This document shows, piece after piece, positions 20,730-31,500 of a stretch of DNA of 64,000 nucleotides; position 1 is the first letter of the stretch; each line of letters opens with the position of its first letter. Origin of the DNA: Tritrichomonas musculus (taxonomy: Eukaryota; Parabasalia; Tritrichomonadida; Tritrichomonadidae); the NCBI GenBank assembly GCA_039105265.1, contig JAPFFF010000002.1:9672001-9736000 (forward strand). The letters are read 5' to 3'. A program made the translations under genes and the position numbers. Below the pieces are notes generated by a model, which saw only the letters and a list, made by a program, of their open reading frames with translations, was not told the origin of the DNA and searched no databases.

Positions 20730-21878
20730 ATGTCTATCATTTCCCTAATTTTTGGAGTTCTTTTAGCGGCTCTTCTCCTTTTCATCTTATACAGATTATA
20801 TGTATATAAGAAAGGTCTCAAAATAAATGTTTTTTACAATAAAAAATCCAAAATCGCCCCATTAGTCTCGTCAATTCAAGCTCTAAAAAAGCCTTATCAC
20901 CCTACGCCATGGCTTTTTAATTGTCATGCACAAACCTTATATTCAATGCAATTTCGTAAAAGGAAAAATTTCAAAAATGAAAGAGAGACTGTTTCTTTTC
21001 CAGATGGAGGAAATGCAATAATAGATTGGTTTCATCCAACAACAATACATACTGTTCAAGATGGCGATTTTTCTTATGAAAAGAAAGAAGATATTATAAT
21101 TTTATTACATACTCTAGGAGGAGGATCGAGAGAAAAAGTTATTAATGCTTTTGGTGTACAATGTGCCAAGAGAGGTTTTACCGCAGCAGTTTTAAATTGT
21201 CGAGGATGTGCTGGAGCTAAATTCACAAGCCCGCGTACTTACAATGCATATGAAATCGAAGATTTCAAATATTCAATTGATAACTATATTAAAAAACGAA
21301 ATCCTCGACATATTTTCATTTGTGGCTTTTCAATGGGTGCCATGCATGCTACAGAATATGCCATGCAGTTTCCAGAGGATATCACAGCAATAGTTGCTGT
21401 TTCTCACACAATGGATGTTGAAAAAGCAACAAAGCAGCTTGATGATTTTCCTTTAAACAAATTTTACCTTCCAAATATAATGCAAAGTCATCACAGGCTT
21501 CTCAAAAAGCAACCATATTTCAATCAGCCTGAATTATTAAAAATCAAATCAATGGTGCAATTTGATGTTGAGTATACAGCTCCTTCTATTGGAATGAAAT
21601 CTTGCAAAGATTATTGGGCTCATATAACAATATTCAATAAAATCCCTAAGTTTGGCACACCAATCCTTGAACTTGTAGCTGAAGACGATCCTTTCACCAA
21701 GAAAAGCTATTTCCCATTCAAAGAAGCCGAACAAGATAATAATCAATACATGGTCCTTGTAACAACCAAAGAAGGCGGACATTGCGGATTTATTGAAGGA
21801 ATGGATGGTGAACATACTCTTGTTGAAGATATTGCTTTTGAGTGGTTTGAGAAAGTTGTACAAATGCATATAAAATAA
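20730..21878 (+). CDS. ABHD1/3-type alpha/beta hydrolase with N-terminal membrane anchor
   Basis: 382 residues. Residues 5-25 are a hydrophobic helix (SLIFGVLLAALLLFILYRLY), an N-terminal membrane anchor. The body follows the ABHD1/2/3 (YheT) pattern: HPTPWLFNCHAQTLYS, VSFPDGGNAIIDWF, ILLHTLGGGSREK (oxyanion region), LNCRGCAGAKFTSPRTY, nucleophile elbow CGFSMGAMHA (Ser), VAEDDPF (Asp) and GGHCGFIEG (His). The full triad is present, so it should be an active lipid or ester hydrolase on an internal membrane; mammalian relatives act on phospholipids, but the substrate here is unknown. The stop codon forms TAAA. TCATTAATG at the start doubles as an initiator-like motif. Confidence 0.9.
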   Translation: MSIISLIFGVLLAALLLFILYRLYVYKKGLKINVFYNKKSKIAPLVSSIQALKKPYHPTPWLFNCHAQTLYSMQFRKRKNFKNERETVSFPDGGNAIIDWFHPTTIHTVQDGDFSYEKKEDIIILLHTLGGGSREKVINAFGVQCAKRGFTAAVLNCRGCAGAKFTSPRTYNAYEIEDFKYSIDNYIKKRNPRHIFICGFSMGAMHATEYAMQFPEDITAIVAVSHTMDVEKATKQLDDFPLNKFYLPNIMQSHHRLLKKQPYFNQPELLKIKSMVQFDVEYTAPSIGMKSCKDYWAHITIFNKIPKFGTPILELVAEDDPFTKKSYFPFKEAEQDNNQYMVLVTTKEGGHCGFIEGMDGEHTLVEDIAFEWFEKVVQMHIK

Positions 21879-22008
21879 ACTGAATATAAAATCTTTCTAA
21901 TCTATTTTGTTCATGTTTAGAATGGGATACCAATCATGTCTAATATCAATAATATTATAACTCTTTAAGATTGAAATTTTGATTTATTAATTTTAAGAAA
22001 AAAAATTC

Positions 22009-22080
22009 GCATCTGCAGGGACTCGAACCCGGAATCTCCTCCTTAGAAGGGAGGCGCATTATCCATTATGCTACAGATGC
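22009..22080 (-). tRNA. tRNA-Arg (UCU)
   Basis: 72-nt cloverleaf on the minus strand: acceptor GCATCTG/CAGATGC (7 perfect pairs), D arm GCATAATGGATAATGC, anticodon stem CCTCC/GGAGG with loop CTTCTAA (anticodon TCT, reads AGA), T arm CCGGG-TTCGAGT-CCCTG. There is no intron and no encoded CCA. An eight-T run just downstream is a Pol III terminator. AGA is a frequent Arg codon in the AT-rich genes here. Confidence 0.97.
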
Positions 22081-23582
22081 TCTTGTCTTTTCAATATATT
22101 TTGATTATATCATAAAACTTTTTTATCATATTTTGTGTCTTTAGAATCATCCAAGTTCAATTGAGCAATATTGAAAAAAAATCTTTTGATTTTCTTGATA
22201 TACATAACAAAAAACTGAATAATTCACAATTATTAAATTATCTTGTTGTTTATTAGTATTTATGTGTTTAAATGACTGGTAAATTACAATTTTTGGTTCA
22301 TAACAACAAATTTTTATGTTTTTGTCATTTCATTCTTTGAATGCTATTATATTATTATTACCTTTTATTTTTTGAAAATATAATATGATTTTTCATGCTT
22401 TGAAAAAGATAATGATTTTAGCATGATTTAAAAACATGCTTTGAAAAAGAAGGGGAAAAAATAAGAATTTAAATTAATCAAGATGAAGGTTCTACTTCAT
22501 CTTTTGATATGAAAATGGAAAGCATTTAAAGATTTGGAAAATAATTAACTAAACAAAAAATCATCACTAAATCAAAATAATAATAATAATAAAAAGAAAT
22601 TTCTTACAAATCGATCTTAAATGATATACAGAAGGGGCGAAGCTCCTGATTTTCAATATGATTCATTTTATAATTTTATATCATTATATTTATTTGCTGT
22701 TAAGATTATTTTTCCAAATTGTATTCATTTTTATATGGTGAAAAAAAAGATATAGGTATTTTTATTTTTATAAAAATCATTGAATTGTTAATCGTGTAAG
22801 TAAATATTGACCATATTAAAAACGGTTTAATTTTTTAAAATTTTATGATTATTTTATAAAATTTCCAAACTTTTTGAATTCATTGAATTTTTTTCTTTTA
22901 ATTTTTATTCGTTGTTTTTTAGATATATGCTTAAAATTTAAAGATAATTCTTTTTGTATTTTAAATAATCTCGATTATTGATTAAATATTTAATATTATT
23001 TGTTCTAAAAAAGCCAAATATTATGAAATAATTTTGATATCAAAAGATTGGCCATATAAATTGGCATACAATTTTATATCTTACATTAATAAATGTATTT
23101 TTATTTATTTTTATTGCGTTTTATAACATCGTATTGAAGTTCACATAGAAAATTATGTTTTTTACTTTCTGAGCAAAAAGAAGTTTTTCATTCAATTTTT
23201 TTGATTTAAAATAGCATTATCTTGAATTTTTTACACATTAATGCTTATAACATTTGTTCAAATATATTTTATAAAATGTATTCATTATAAATAAATAATT
23301 AATATTGCAATATAACTATCATAAAATGAAAAAGGTTAACGGTCGAAGAGCTTCGCCCCTTCTTGATATACAGTATTTATTTTATAAAAAAAAGTGTTTG
23401 GTCATTTAATACCTAGGAATTAGCGATTTCTCACAAATATTCTATACCAAACATCATTTTTGGAATTCAATAAAAATTTGTCGTTTACACTAAATTTGAA
23501 AAGGACATTCTTATATTGAGAATTTTCTAGTATATAAGTCTCATCATCTCTTCTTTTATTTATATTAATTAGTTCACTATAA
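22081..23582. other. Spacer largely made of a MITE
   Basis: No gene. An internal repeat of CATGCTTTGAAAAAGA (near 22397 and 22435) precedes the inverted-repeat element at 22630-23363. The rest is AT-rich. Confidence 0.5.
22630..23363. mobile_element. Non-autonomous DNA transposon with 8-bp target duplication (hAT-like)
   Basis: 734 bp, no coding capacity, very AT-rich inside but with GC-rich ends. The 16-bp terminal inverted repeat AGAAGGGGCGAAGCTC is perfect on both sides. It is flanked by an exact 8-bp direct repeat TGATATAC (22622-22629 and 23364-23371). An 8-bp duplication with short terminal repeats is the hAT superfamily pattern. No hAT transposase is in the window, so it would be mobilised in trans. 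Confidence 0.88.
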
Positions 23583-23876
23583 ATGACTATGGTTGACCTA
23601 GATTGGATTAGTGACACAAAAGAAAGAAGATTATTTTTTAAAAAAGAATTCAATGAATTCTTTGATGCTCTCGAAGCAACAGGTCCAACTTACAACACAT
23701 TGGAAGAGTGTGGTATTGATTTTGTCGTTCAAATGTTTCCGGACTACACACCGCCTGAAATCAAAGAAAGAAACCTGAAAAGGTATTATAAAGCTGTTGA
23801 TGCCCTCAACAAGCAAGGTGATGAATGGAACAGGATGCATCCCAATGAACCATGTAAAATGAAATCAATAAAATGA
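23583..23876 (+). CDS. Small conserved-looking protein of unknown function
   Basis: 97 residues starting MTMVDLDWISDTKERRLFFK, with a helical, charged middle (FFDALEATGPTYNTLEECGI) and an FPDYTPPEIKERNLKRYY segment. There is no signal peptide or membrane helix. I do not recognise the family. Support for a real gene: an initiator-like TCACTATA seven bases before the ATG, good amino-acid composition against very AT-rich surroundings, and no better frame on either strand. Confidence 0.6.
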   Translation: MTMVDLDWISDTKERRLFFKKEFNEFFDALEATGPTYNTLEECGIDFVVQMFPDYTPPEIKERNLKRYYKAVDALNKQGDEWNRMHPNEPCKMKSIK

Positions 23877-25408
23877 AATAATTCTTTCTAATTAAGTTAA
23901 TAAAATTTTTTTCTGATTCAAGAGATTTCTAATAAATTTTAAATAAAATTGTATATTTTTATTTTTTCATGTATATAAATATTTAACAACTTAATCATTA
24001 TTTGTAATTGGGAAAATATGATTTTTTGAAAAGATATTATGCTTTTTCTTTTTTTTTTGTAAAGCATTCAAATTAAACAGACAATCAGTAAACAAAAAAG
24101 TGACACTATATTTACGCCCTAATAAAAATTATTAAAAACAGGAAATATAAATTAAAAGAACTTTAATAAATCGAATGATACCTCTTTGATAAGAAAATGT
24201 CTATCAGAAGTCGAGATATCACTTACAAAATTTGTGAAAGTCTGTTTGATTTATAATATTTGTTTTTTCTAATAAAAACAATTTTAAATATGCTGTTTAT
24301 CATATAAAATATATCATAAATATAAACGCTATCTTCTTAATGGATATAAACTGTCAGAAGTCGAGATATCGCATGCAAAATTTGTGAAGGTCTGTTTGAT
24401 TTTAAAAAATTTTCATCTTGTAAGTTTTAAAATAAAACCTAATGCTTATTATTTTGCTAAAAAATCATATTTTTCAAATATTATTAAGAAAAAATGTGAG
24501 ATTGATTCAAATAGAATTTTAGTCCTATTGAAACCATTGTTTTTGCTTATCAATTTTTGAATAAAATATTATAGACAATGAAAAATATTGATAATTTATT
24601 ATTGAAAATTTTTTTCAACACAAATACATTTATATTTGAATATTTAAGACGAATATGATTATTTTACCCAATATTAATAAAATATATTTAACATATTCAT
24701 AAAATTTAGTTAATATATTGACATAATTTTCAAAACTGTTTCGAAAAAATCATTTTTTAATAAACATATTTTTTATATATTCAAAATGATTTTATTAAAA
24801 GTATTTGTACATCTTAATATTTTACTAATATATCCAAAATTAAAATGCAATTTTATTTCATATTTCATATTAATATTATTTTATTATTATAAATAAACCT
24901 AATTTATAACATTCTTCAAAATTTTATATCAAATTATCTATACATCAAGATGATATATAAATTACTCTATTTATTGCGTTTGTAAAATCATAATTAGCAT
25001 TTTGGAATATATTAATGTCATTACGGTAGTATAAAATATAATAAAAAAGAATTTTACAAAATGCTCGAACAGAGTCTCAGAAAAAATGAAAGTGATATCT
25101 CGACTTCTGACAGATATTTTCCAAAACCAGCCCATAATTCATTTTTATTTATAAGTCCATATTTAATTTATCATATTTTTTAAAAAATAGTATAGTAACA
25201 AAAAAATTTGAATGAATTTTCAGAAAGTTTCCTATCGTTGTATCCCCAATCTCAAAAATAATTTTATTTTGAATGGTTTATATATAGATTAGTCATATTA
25301 AAAAAAATAGATAAAAATGGGAATACTGAACCTTTTTTACCAATACAGGTATTTTTTTAATTGGAGTTTTCCCTGTTTTATATAAAAGCCACTTTGTTAT
25401 TCAAGATA
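23877..25408. other. Gene-free spacer with inverted and direct repeats
   Basis: AT-rich. The only structure is the TCAGAAGTCGAGATATC family of repeats (two direct copies near 24194 and 24349, one inverted near 25092). Confidence 0.5.
24194..25120. mobile_element. Possible degenerate MITE with TCAGAAGTCGAGATATC ends
   Basis: The left end (24194-24222) and right end (25092-25120) are inverted copies matching at 27 of 29 positions. A second direct copy of the left end, extending into AAAATTTGTGAAGGTCTG, lies at about 24349-24403. No open frame and no clear target duplication are visible, so the boundaries are provisional. Confidence 0.45.
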
Positions 25409-25985
25409 ATGTCGAGCAAAAGGATATTGAATTCAATTATTATTGCATTTTCCGTCATACAACTTCTAATATTGATCTTTCCAAAAATTTATTTATTACA
25501 ACATATTTTGGCCAAGAAAAAATAAGCAACACAGGTCAATTCAAAAAAAATATGCATGCAATATCTACAACTGTTCCTGGAGCAACTGTTATTTTGGTGT
25601 TTCGGAATTTACAACCGTAGATAATAATATAAAAACATCTTGTGGAATCACAATTTTAAATAAATCATTAGATGATGTAAGCATTTTGCCACAAATTCCT
25701 TGGAATGTAGGTTTAATGATGGGAAGTGCTAAGAATCTTATCACTATTTGTAGATTCATATCAGATGCTTTCTTCTGGCCAGGAATGTTTTCAAAATAAC
25801 GCCTAACAGGGATTATTGAATTATGTGGTTTTGACAGGTCAAATTTTCACCTTGGGATTAAATTTCACGGCCATCACGTAATTGATGGAGCATTTATGTC
25901 TTGTCCTCACTCGTTGAATGTAAACGTCTTTAGGGAAAGAATTTCAATCCAGAAAAGTGTACGCAATTCATCACTACCAGATTCT
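25409..25985 (+). pseudogene. Decayed gene of unknown family
   Basis: From an ATG at 25409 the plus strand reads MSSKRILNSIIIAFSVIQLL, a signal/anchor-like hydrophobic start. Further coding-like pieces appear in other frames, such as CGITILNKSLDDVSILPQIP and VIDGAFMSCPHSLN, with stops between. The amino-acid texture is protein-like but I cannot name the family. It is broken by several stops and shifts. Confidence 0.35.
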
Positions 25986-25999
25986 TGAGCCTTGGTACA

Positions 26000-26479
26000 T
26001 CAAGAGAACTTAATATACGCACGAACAGTGTAAAAAGAATAATTAAAAATATCCGTTTCTATCTCTTTAAGTACCATCATTGTTGCATCAACCCACAAAC
26101 CGCCACGAGTGCAAATTAAGAAGACTCTTAAAACATCAGAAAAATTAACAATGCTGATCTTCTTTGATTGAAATAATTCAATTATATGCTCAGGAATTGT
26201 CACGTAATCTTTATAATTTTTCTCAGTAATCATTGTGACAATTCCTTGTTTAAAGTTCTTTTTGATTGAAGCATAACAGACTCGTATCAAACTCGGCATT
26301 TCTTGTTCACCTTGCCACCACATGAACCAGATTTGATTAACAGGAGGTTTGACAGAAAATGAGTCGCCAACAAATCAATATTTTTCAATAACATCATTGA
26401 AATCTTGTCTCAAAAAGTTAAGAATTGGACGGTTTTGTCCTTGATAATTAATGTCTTGACTTTCATAAGTATTCAAAAA
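26000..26479 (-). pseudogene. Caps_synth/Gly_transf_sug-type glycosyltransferase fragment
   Basis: The intact part (26000-26323) reads MWWQGEQEMPSLIRVCYASI, then NYKDYVTIPEHI, then SDVLRVFL and GGLWVDATMMVLKEI. This is the core of capsular-polysaccharide/DxD-type glycosyltransferases (WWQGxxxxPxLI, YVxIP, GGxWxDAT). The same frame continues upstream through IWF and FLRQDFNDVI to about 26,479, with one stop on the way, and then ends at the edge of the outer Polinton. It would transfer sugars in the Golgi. Its 5' end is missing, possibly removed or separated by the Polinton insertion. Confidence 0.65.
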
Positions 26480-26493
26480 CTACATATAAAAGA

Positions 26494-26722
26494 GGTGATT
26501 TTAGACCTTCGGTCTAAACTCCCCACTTTCACGTCATTTTGAAGGGATCAGCTTGGAAACCTTGAGAATTCGTTAACGATTCCCGTTGCTGAGTTGGTGT
26601 TAAGAATTGGGTGTTTATGGAGTTCAGATTGGATTCGGGAATGAAGGGTTGGAGATGAATTTATGTGATCCTTGAGAATTGATTCGAAAGTGAAGGTCTG
26701 GGAAGTTAGGTCTAAAATCACC
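26494..26722. repeat. Subterminal inverted repeat and hairpin of the outer element
   Basis: GGTGATTTTAGACC (26494-26507) recurs inverted at 26709-26722. The left copy also folds on itself: TTTAGACC-TTC-GGTCTAAA (26500-26518) is a perfect 8-bp hairpin with a 3-nt loop. The segment up to 26,880 is G-rich on this strand and non-coding. It probably belongs to the terminal repeat of the outer element. Confidence 0.6.
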
Positions 26723-26881
26723 GGAGGTCTTGGAGGTGGAGATGTGAGGGTTGAATTGAAGGTTTGGAAGGGGCAGTTAGGGATCATAAGTTTTGCGATA
26801 AAGTGGTCTGAGATGATGTGAAAATTTAAAACGATGACCTTTGGATATCTTTTATAATATTTTTATTTGACATAAAATAAG

Positions 26882-28498
26882 ATGAGTGATAGTAATAATG
26901 CTTTAGATGCACATTCTTTTATTGATTTGTTTGATTTGGCGTTGATGCTTGGAATGAGGGATGATGAGATGGATGACATTCTCGTTAATGCTGAAGGTGC
27001 ACCTGAACGACTCATTGAGCCATTGGTGTTATGGATATCGGAAACGATACTTGGCATGGGTTACAAAGGTGATGATGATTACGATAATATGCATAGGTTT
27101 GCGGAAAGGGTTTATAATTATACGAAGGCTTTGAGCGAAATGTGTAAGAGTAAAGGTGATGATGGTTTTGGGCATTTGGTTGATTTAGCGTTTGTGATTG
27201 GCATTACTGAGAAGGAGATGGATGACATTCTCGTTAAAGCTGATGAGGATCCTGAACGAGCCGTTGAACCATTGGCAAGAATGATAGCATATACGATAAT
27301 TGGTATGGGTTATGAAGGTGATGGTGATTATGATAATATGTATATGTTTGGCGAAAGTGTTAAGAATTATACGAAAGCGTTGAATGAAATGATTAAGAAT
27401 AAACCATTACTGAAACCATTACCACCAAAGTTAAACAAAGAACCAAAGAGGTATGTCGATAGTGATGAATATAAACGAAAAGAAGATGATGAATTCTTTA
27501 AGAAATTCGATAGAGATAGATATAGAGTTCATGTGGATGAAGGCAAGAGTGAGAGGGCTTCAAGGTTTGATCGTTTGATACACAGAAGAGATAAATCAAC
27601 TTTGGATTCGATTAGGGAACATGCTAAGGATTTTCGTGAATTTTGGAAGACGGAAGATGCGTTGAGGAATAAGAAAAGAGTTGAAGCTATGGAAATCATG
27701 AATGCTACACCAAAAGAAATCAATGAAATGAATAAGATAACGTTTGATGAATGGAAAGCAAATAAGGGTAAACAAAAGCAGTTAGTTGATGATATCATGG
27801 AAAGATTGGAGTTAAGTCCATACAATTGGGAAATCAATTTCGAAGCACTTAACAATGAAGGTAGACGATTGTTGTTTCCGAGATTGAAGGAGTTCTTTGA
27901 AGATACAATTGCGAAATTACCGATAATACAGATGTATAAGATTCAATTTAATGTTAATGGTACATGGAAGTCGTTACCGTTAAAGCCAGAGACATTCAAT
28001 AAATTGATGGAAAACTTTACGGAAGAGAATTTTGTGTTTGATCTTGAAAGTAAGGCTCCAGAATTTTTCTATGAGAATGGAGGTGAAGAGTTACCAACAT
28101 GGTCATTGTTTTCAGCACTTAAGTTCTGTTTGTTTGAGAACAAGAGTGGAAATAACGATAGAGGTGGTTCTTTCTTTCAATATCTGACGAAGGAGACGGT
28201 TCCGAAAAGGGTTGTTGAATATCTTAAGAGGTTGCAGATATTTGATTCGTTGGTGGATGGAAAGGGTAAGCAGAGAAGAGAATTAAATGATTGTTGCTTT
28301 GTGTATGCGTTAGAGCAAACTGGATGTTACGATAAGGTTACGTTGGACAAGATTCGTTTGAGGATTCGAAATAGGTATTTGTCTCAGAGTTCTATTAATG
28401 AATTGTGTATGGAATTCGGTATACATATCAAGTTAACGTACATTGATGATGATGTAAGTGGCAAAAACAAAAAGAAATCAGTTGAATCAACGAGTTAA
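26882..28498 (+). CDS. Outer Polinton: polymerase-associated protein with duplicated N-terminal module
   Basis: 538 residues. Residues about 12-86 and 92-166 are two copies of one helical module, each with DEMDDILVNA/KEMDDILVKA, a PERxxEPL turn, a GMGYxGDxDYDNM segment and a YTKAL end. The C-terminal third holds NDCCFVYALEQTGCYDKVTL and INELCMEFGIHIKLTY. This resembles the region that lies ahead of the exonuclease domain in Polinton polymerases (compare residues about 355-450 of the inner element's PolB). It directly precedes the PolB gene on the same strand. Its role is inferred as part of, or partner to, the replication polymerase. Confidence 0.65.
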   Translation: MSDSNNALDAHSFIDLFDLALMLGMRDDEMDDILVNAEGAPERLIEPLVLWISETILGMGYKGDDDYDNMHRFAERVYNYTKALSEMCKSKGDDGFGHLVDLAFVIGITEKEMDDILVKADEDPERAVEPLARMIAYTIIGMGYEGDGDYDNMYMFGESVKNYTKALNEMIKNKPLLKPLPPKLNKEPKRYVDSDEYKRKEDDEFFKKFDRDRYRVHVDEGKSERASRFDRLIHRRDKSTLDSIREHAKDFREFWKTEDALRNKKRVEAMEIMNATPKEINEMNKITFDEWKANKGKQKQLVDDIMERLELSPYNWEINFEALNNEGRRLLFPRLKEFFEDTIAKLPIIQMYKIQFNVNGTWKSLPLKPETFNKLMENFTEENFVFDLESKAPEFFYENGGEELPTWSLFSALKFCLFENKSGNNDRGGSFFQYLTKETVPKRVVEYLKRLQIFDSLVDGKGKQRRELNDCCFVYALEQTGCYDKVTLDKIRLRIRNRYLSQSSINELCMEFGIHIKLTYIDDDVSGKNKKKSVESTS

Positions 28499-28516
28499 GG
28501 TAAACGTAAATGTTAC

Positions 28517-31500
28517 ATGGGTGTTGATGAAGCGGAATCAAATAGAACACATCACTTTAACATATATCAGAAGCATTACTTCATTGAAGAGAAGACGGAG
28601 TTCAGTACGTATTACATTAAGCATTTAAGTGAGTGTGATGATGATAAATTCAATAAGGAATGGCTTGTAGATCATTGGCGAAAGGGTCGTTATTTCATTA
28701 CTTCTTCGAATTTAGTTAGAGAATTGTTTAAACAAAATTACTTTAGACCAATCACTTACGGTCAGTATAAGGTTTTGAATACGGTTTTCTATAATGATTT
28801 ACTTAATGAAGAGATAACGGATCTCACTTACAATTCCAAATATTGCACTCGTTTGATGGCTCCATTTGAAAAGAAACCAGTTAAGGGTGAGCCAAAGAAA
28901 GTACCACCTACGTACTGGTATGCGGACTTTGAAGCTGATACTTCAGAGGAGTACCATAGACCATTCATGTGTGTTTTGCATAAGGATAACGGGAAGATTA
29001 AGAAAGAGTTTAGAGGTGAAGGTTGCGATAAAGATCTATTGAACTATTTACCTGATGGTGCTGTTGTGTACTTTCATAATTTGGCTTATGATATCAGGAT
29101 GATTCGTCCAACTGGTACGTATGAGGATAAGGTTAAGGTTGGAAGTAAGAAGGTCAAGAAGACGATGTATAACGGTATCATTAAATCAATCATTAAAGGT
29201 ACGAAGACGATGATGGCTGATGTAAGGTTTAATGGAAAGGTAATTCATTTCAAGGATACACTTCCGGTATTATCATGTAAGTTGTCAGAGTTACCAAAGA
29301 TGTTTGACATTAAAGGTATCAAGAAAGAGTTGTTTCCGTATAACTATTACACTTTGGATAGGTTGAATAGAGGTGGTGTTGGTGTGATTTCGGAAGCGGG
29401 ATTGTTTGAGGTTGAACCTTGGACAGATGAGCAGATGAATGCATTTAAGGAGAACATAGATGGTATCGATGGATGTAGGATTGATGATGACCATTTTGAT
29501 ATGTGGAAGTATTGTTCATTTTATTGTCAGCAAGATGTGAATATTTTGAGAGAAGGCTTTAATAAATTCAGGAATGGTTTCATTGAGGATTTCGATATTG
29601 ATCCGTTTAAGTTCATTTCGATATCGTCTTTGGCTAATGAAGTGTTTAAGCAAAGGGTCTATTATCCTAATCGTAATTTGTTTGAGTTAGGTGGAGTCGT
29701 TAGAAAGTTTTGCTCAAGGGCTATATATGGAGGTAGATGCATGACGGCTTACAATAAGAAATGGCATACAACGGTACCTTTGTGTGATTTCGATGCGGTT
29801 AGTTTATATCCATCAGCAATGGCGAGATTGTATACAGTTGAAGGGAGGCCGATAGTGATAACAGAAGATAAACTCAATTACGAATTTCTCTCAAAACAGT
29901 CGGCATATGTTGTCGATATTGAGATAACGAAAGTGAATAAACATTATCCGTTTCCGTTGATTGTTAGGAAAGTTGACGGTTTGAATTTGAATGATGATAA
30001 TTTGAAGGATGGAGAGGTTGTTAAGATGACTGTCGATAACATCATGCTTGAGGATTTGATTAAGTTTCAAGAGATAGAGTTCAAGTTAGTGAGAGGGTAC
30101 TATTGGAATGGCAAGAAAGATTACACGATACAGAAAGAGATAAGGAATATCTTTAGCAAACGTTTGGAGTATAAGAAGAGTGGTAATCCTTTACAACAAC
30201 TCTATAAGTTGATCATGAATTCTTGCTATGGGAAGACGATTGAGAGACCAATTGAGAAAGACTTTAAGTATTTCCATGAAGGGGAGGAGTTAGATAGATA
30301 TTGGAAGAAGAACTATTACAAGATCGTTGAAGATAATAGCCTTAAAGGTACTGATAATCATGCAGTGAAGACGTTGAAACCAATTGATAAACATTTTAAC
30401 TTTTCGTTATTGGGTATTCAAGTATTGTCTATGTCAAAGAGAATCATGAATGAAGTTATGTGTTTGGCTTTCGATATCGGTTGTTGTATATACTATCAAG
30501 ATACTGATTCATTTATGATTAAGCGTTCTGATTTAGAGATTCTCGAAAAAGGTTTTAAAGAAAAATACAATCGTGAACTCATTGGTACTAACTTAGGAAA
30601 CTTCCATTGCGACTTTCCGTCAATTAATGGTCATGATGAAATGCCTTTTTCTGTTGAAGCTTACTTCCTCATGAAGAAGATGTATGTACACAAAATTACT
30701 GATTCCTCAAATGAAATCGATTATGTTATTCGTGGAAAGGGTTTGACTCAGAAATCAATTCAATATGCGTTTAGGGATAAACAGTTCAATGGTAATGTGA
30801 TGGAGTTGTATAAACATTTGTATGAGGGGAATGAGTATACGTTTGATTTAACGAAAGGTCAACCATGCTTTTCAATGAACAAAGACATGACTGTTTCAAC
30901 ATTAAAGAAGTTTGAAAGGAAAATCAAAGTGACATATGAAGAGGGTGATGTTGAATGGTATGGTAAACAGCAGAAAGCTAATGGTGACGATTATGATAAT
31001 GCTAAGAGTTTGTGTTTAAAGTCCAATATTGATGAATTGCTGGGTATTGATGAAAGCGAGATTGATCCATTGTTAGCTGATCGTGAATTGATGAGTGGTT
31101 TGATTGAATCATTAAGGGAATCGGTTAAGGATAGATCATTGAGGAAACGTTTTGAGAATCATTTCATGATGACGTTTAACAATCTCAAATATGGTTCAAT
31201 TAAGGGTGTTGACGTTTGTGATAAGTTCTTGAGTAAACAGACAGGGATGAGGTTGAATGTCAATGAATGTTTTGGTTTAGGGGTAATCGATTTCGATATC
31301 AATAAAGGTCTCTCTGATGATGAACGTAAGAAGATCCGAGAGAGAATCATGAGTAAGTTGTCCATAGATGATATTGTTGTTAGGTCAGGTAGTGGTGGAT
31401 TGCATGTGTATGTCAATAATGATTTCGATGAATTGTACAAGAATGCTTACATTAAATGCTATGCATGTGATGAGTATGAGATTGATTACATTGCTGCTGT

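Noticed and set aside
26548-26787. 79-residue Pro/Ser/Thr-rich minus-strand frame at the left end of the outer element
   Set aside because: It lies in the G-rich subterminal region with inverted repeats; no motif and no conserved counterpart, so not listed as a gene.
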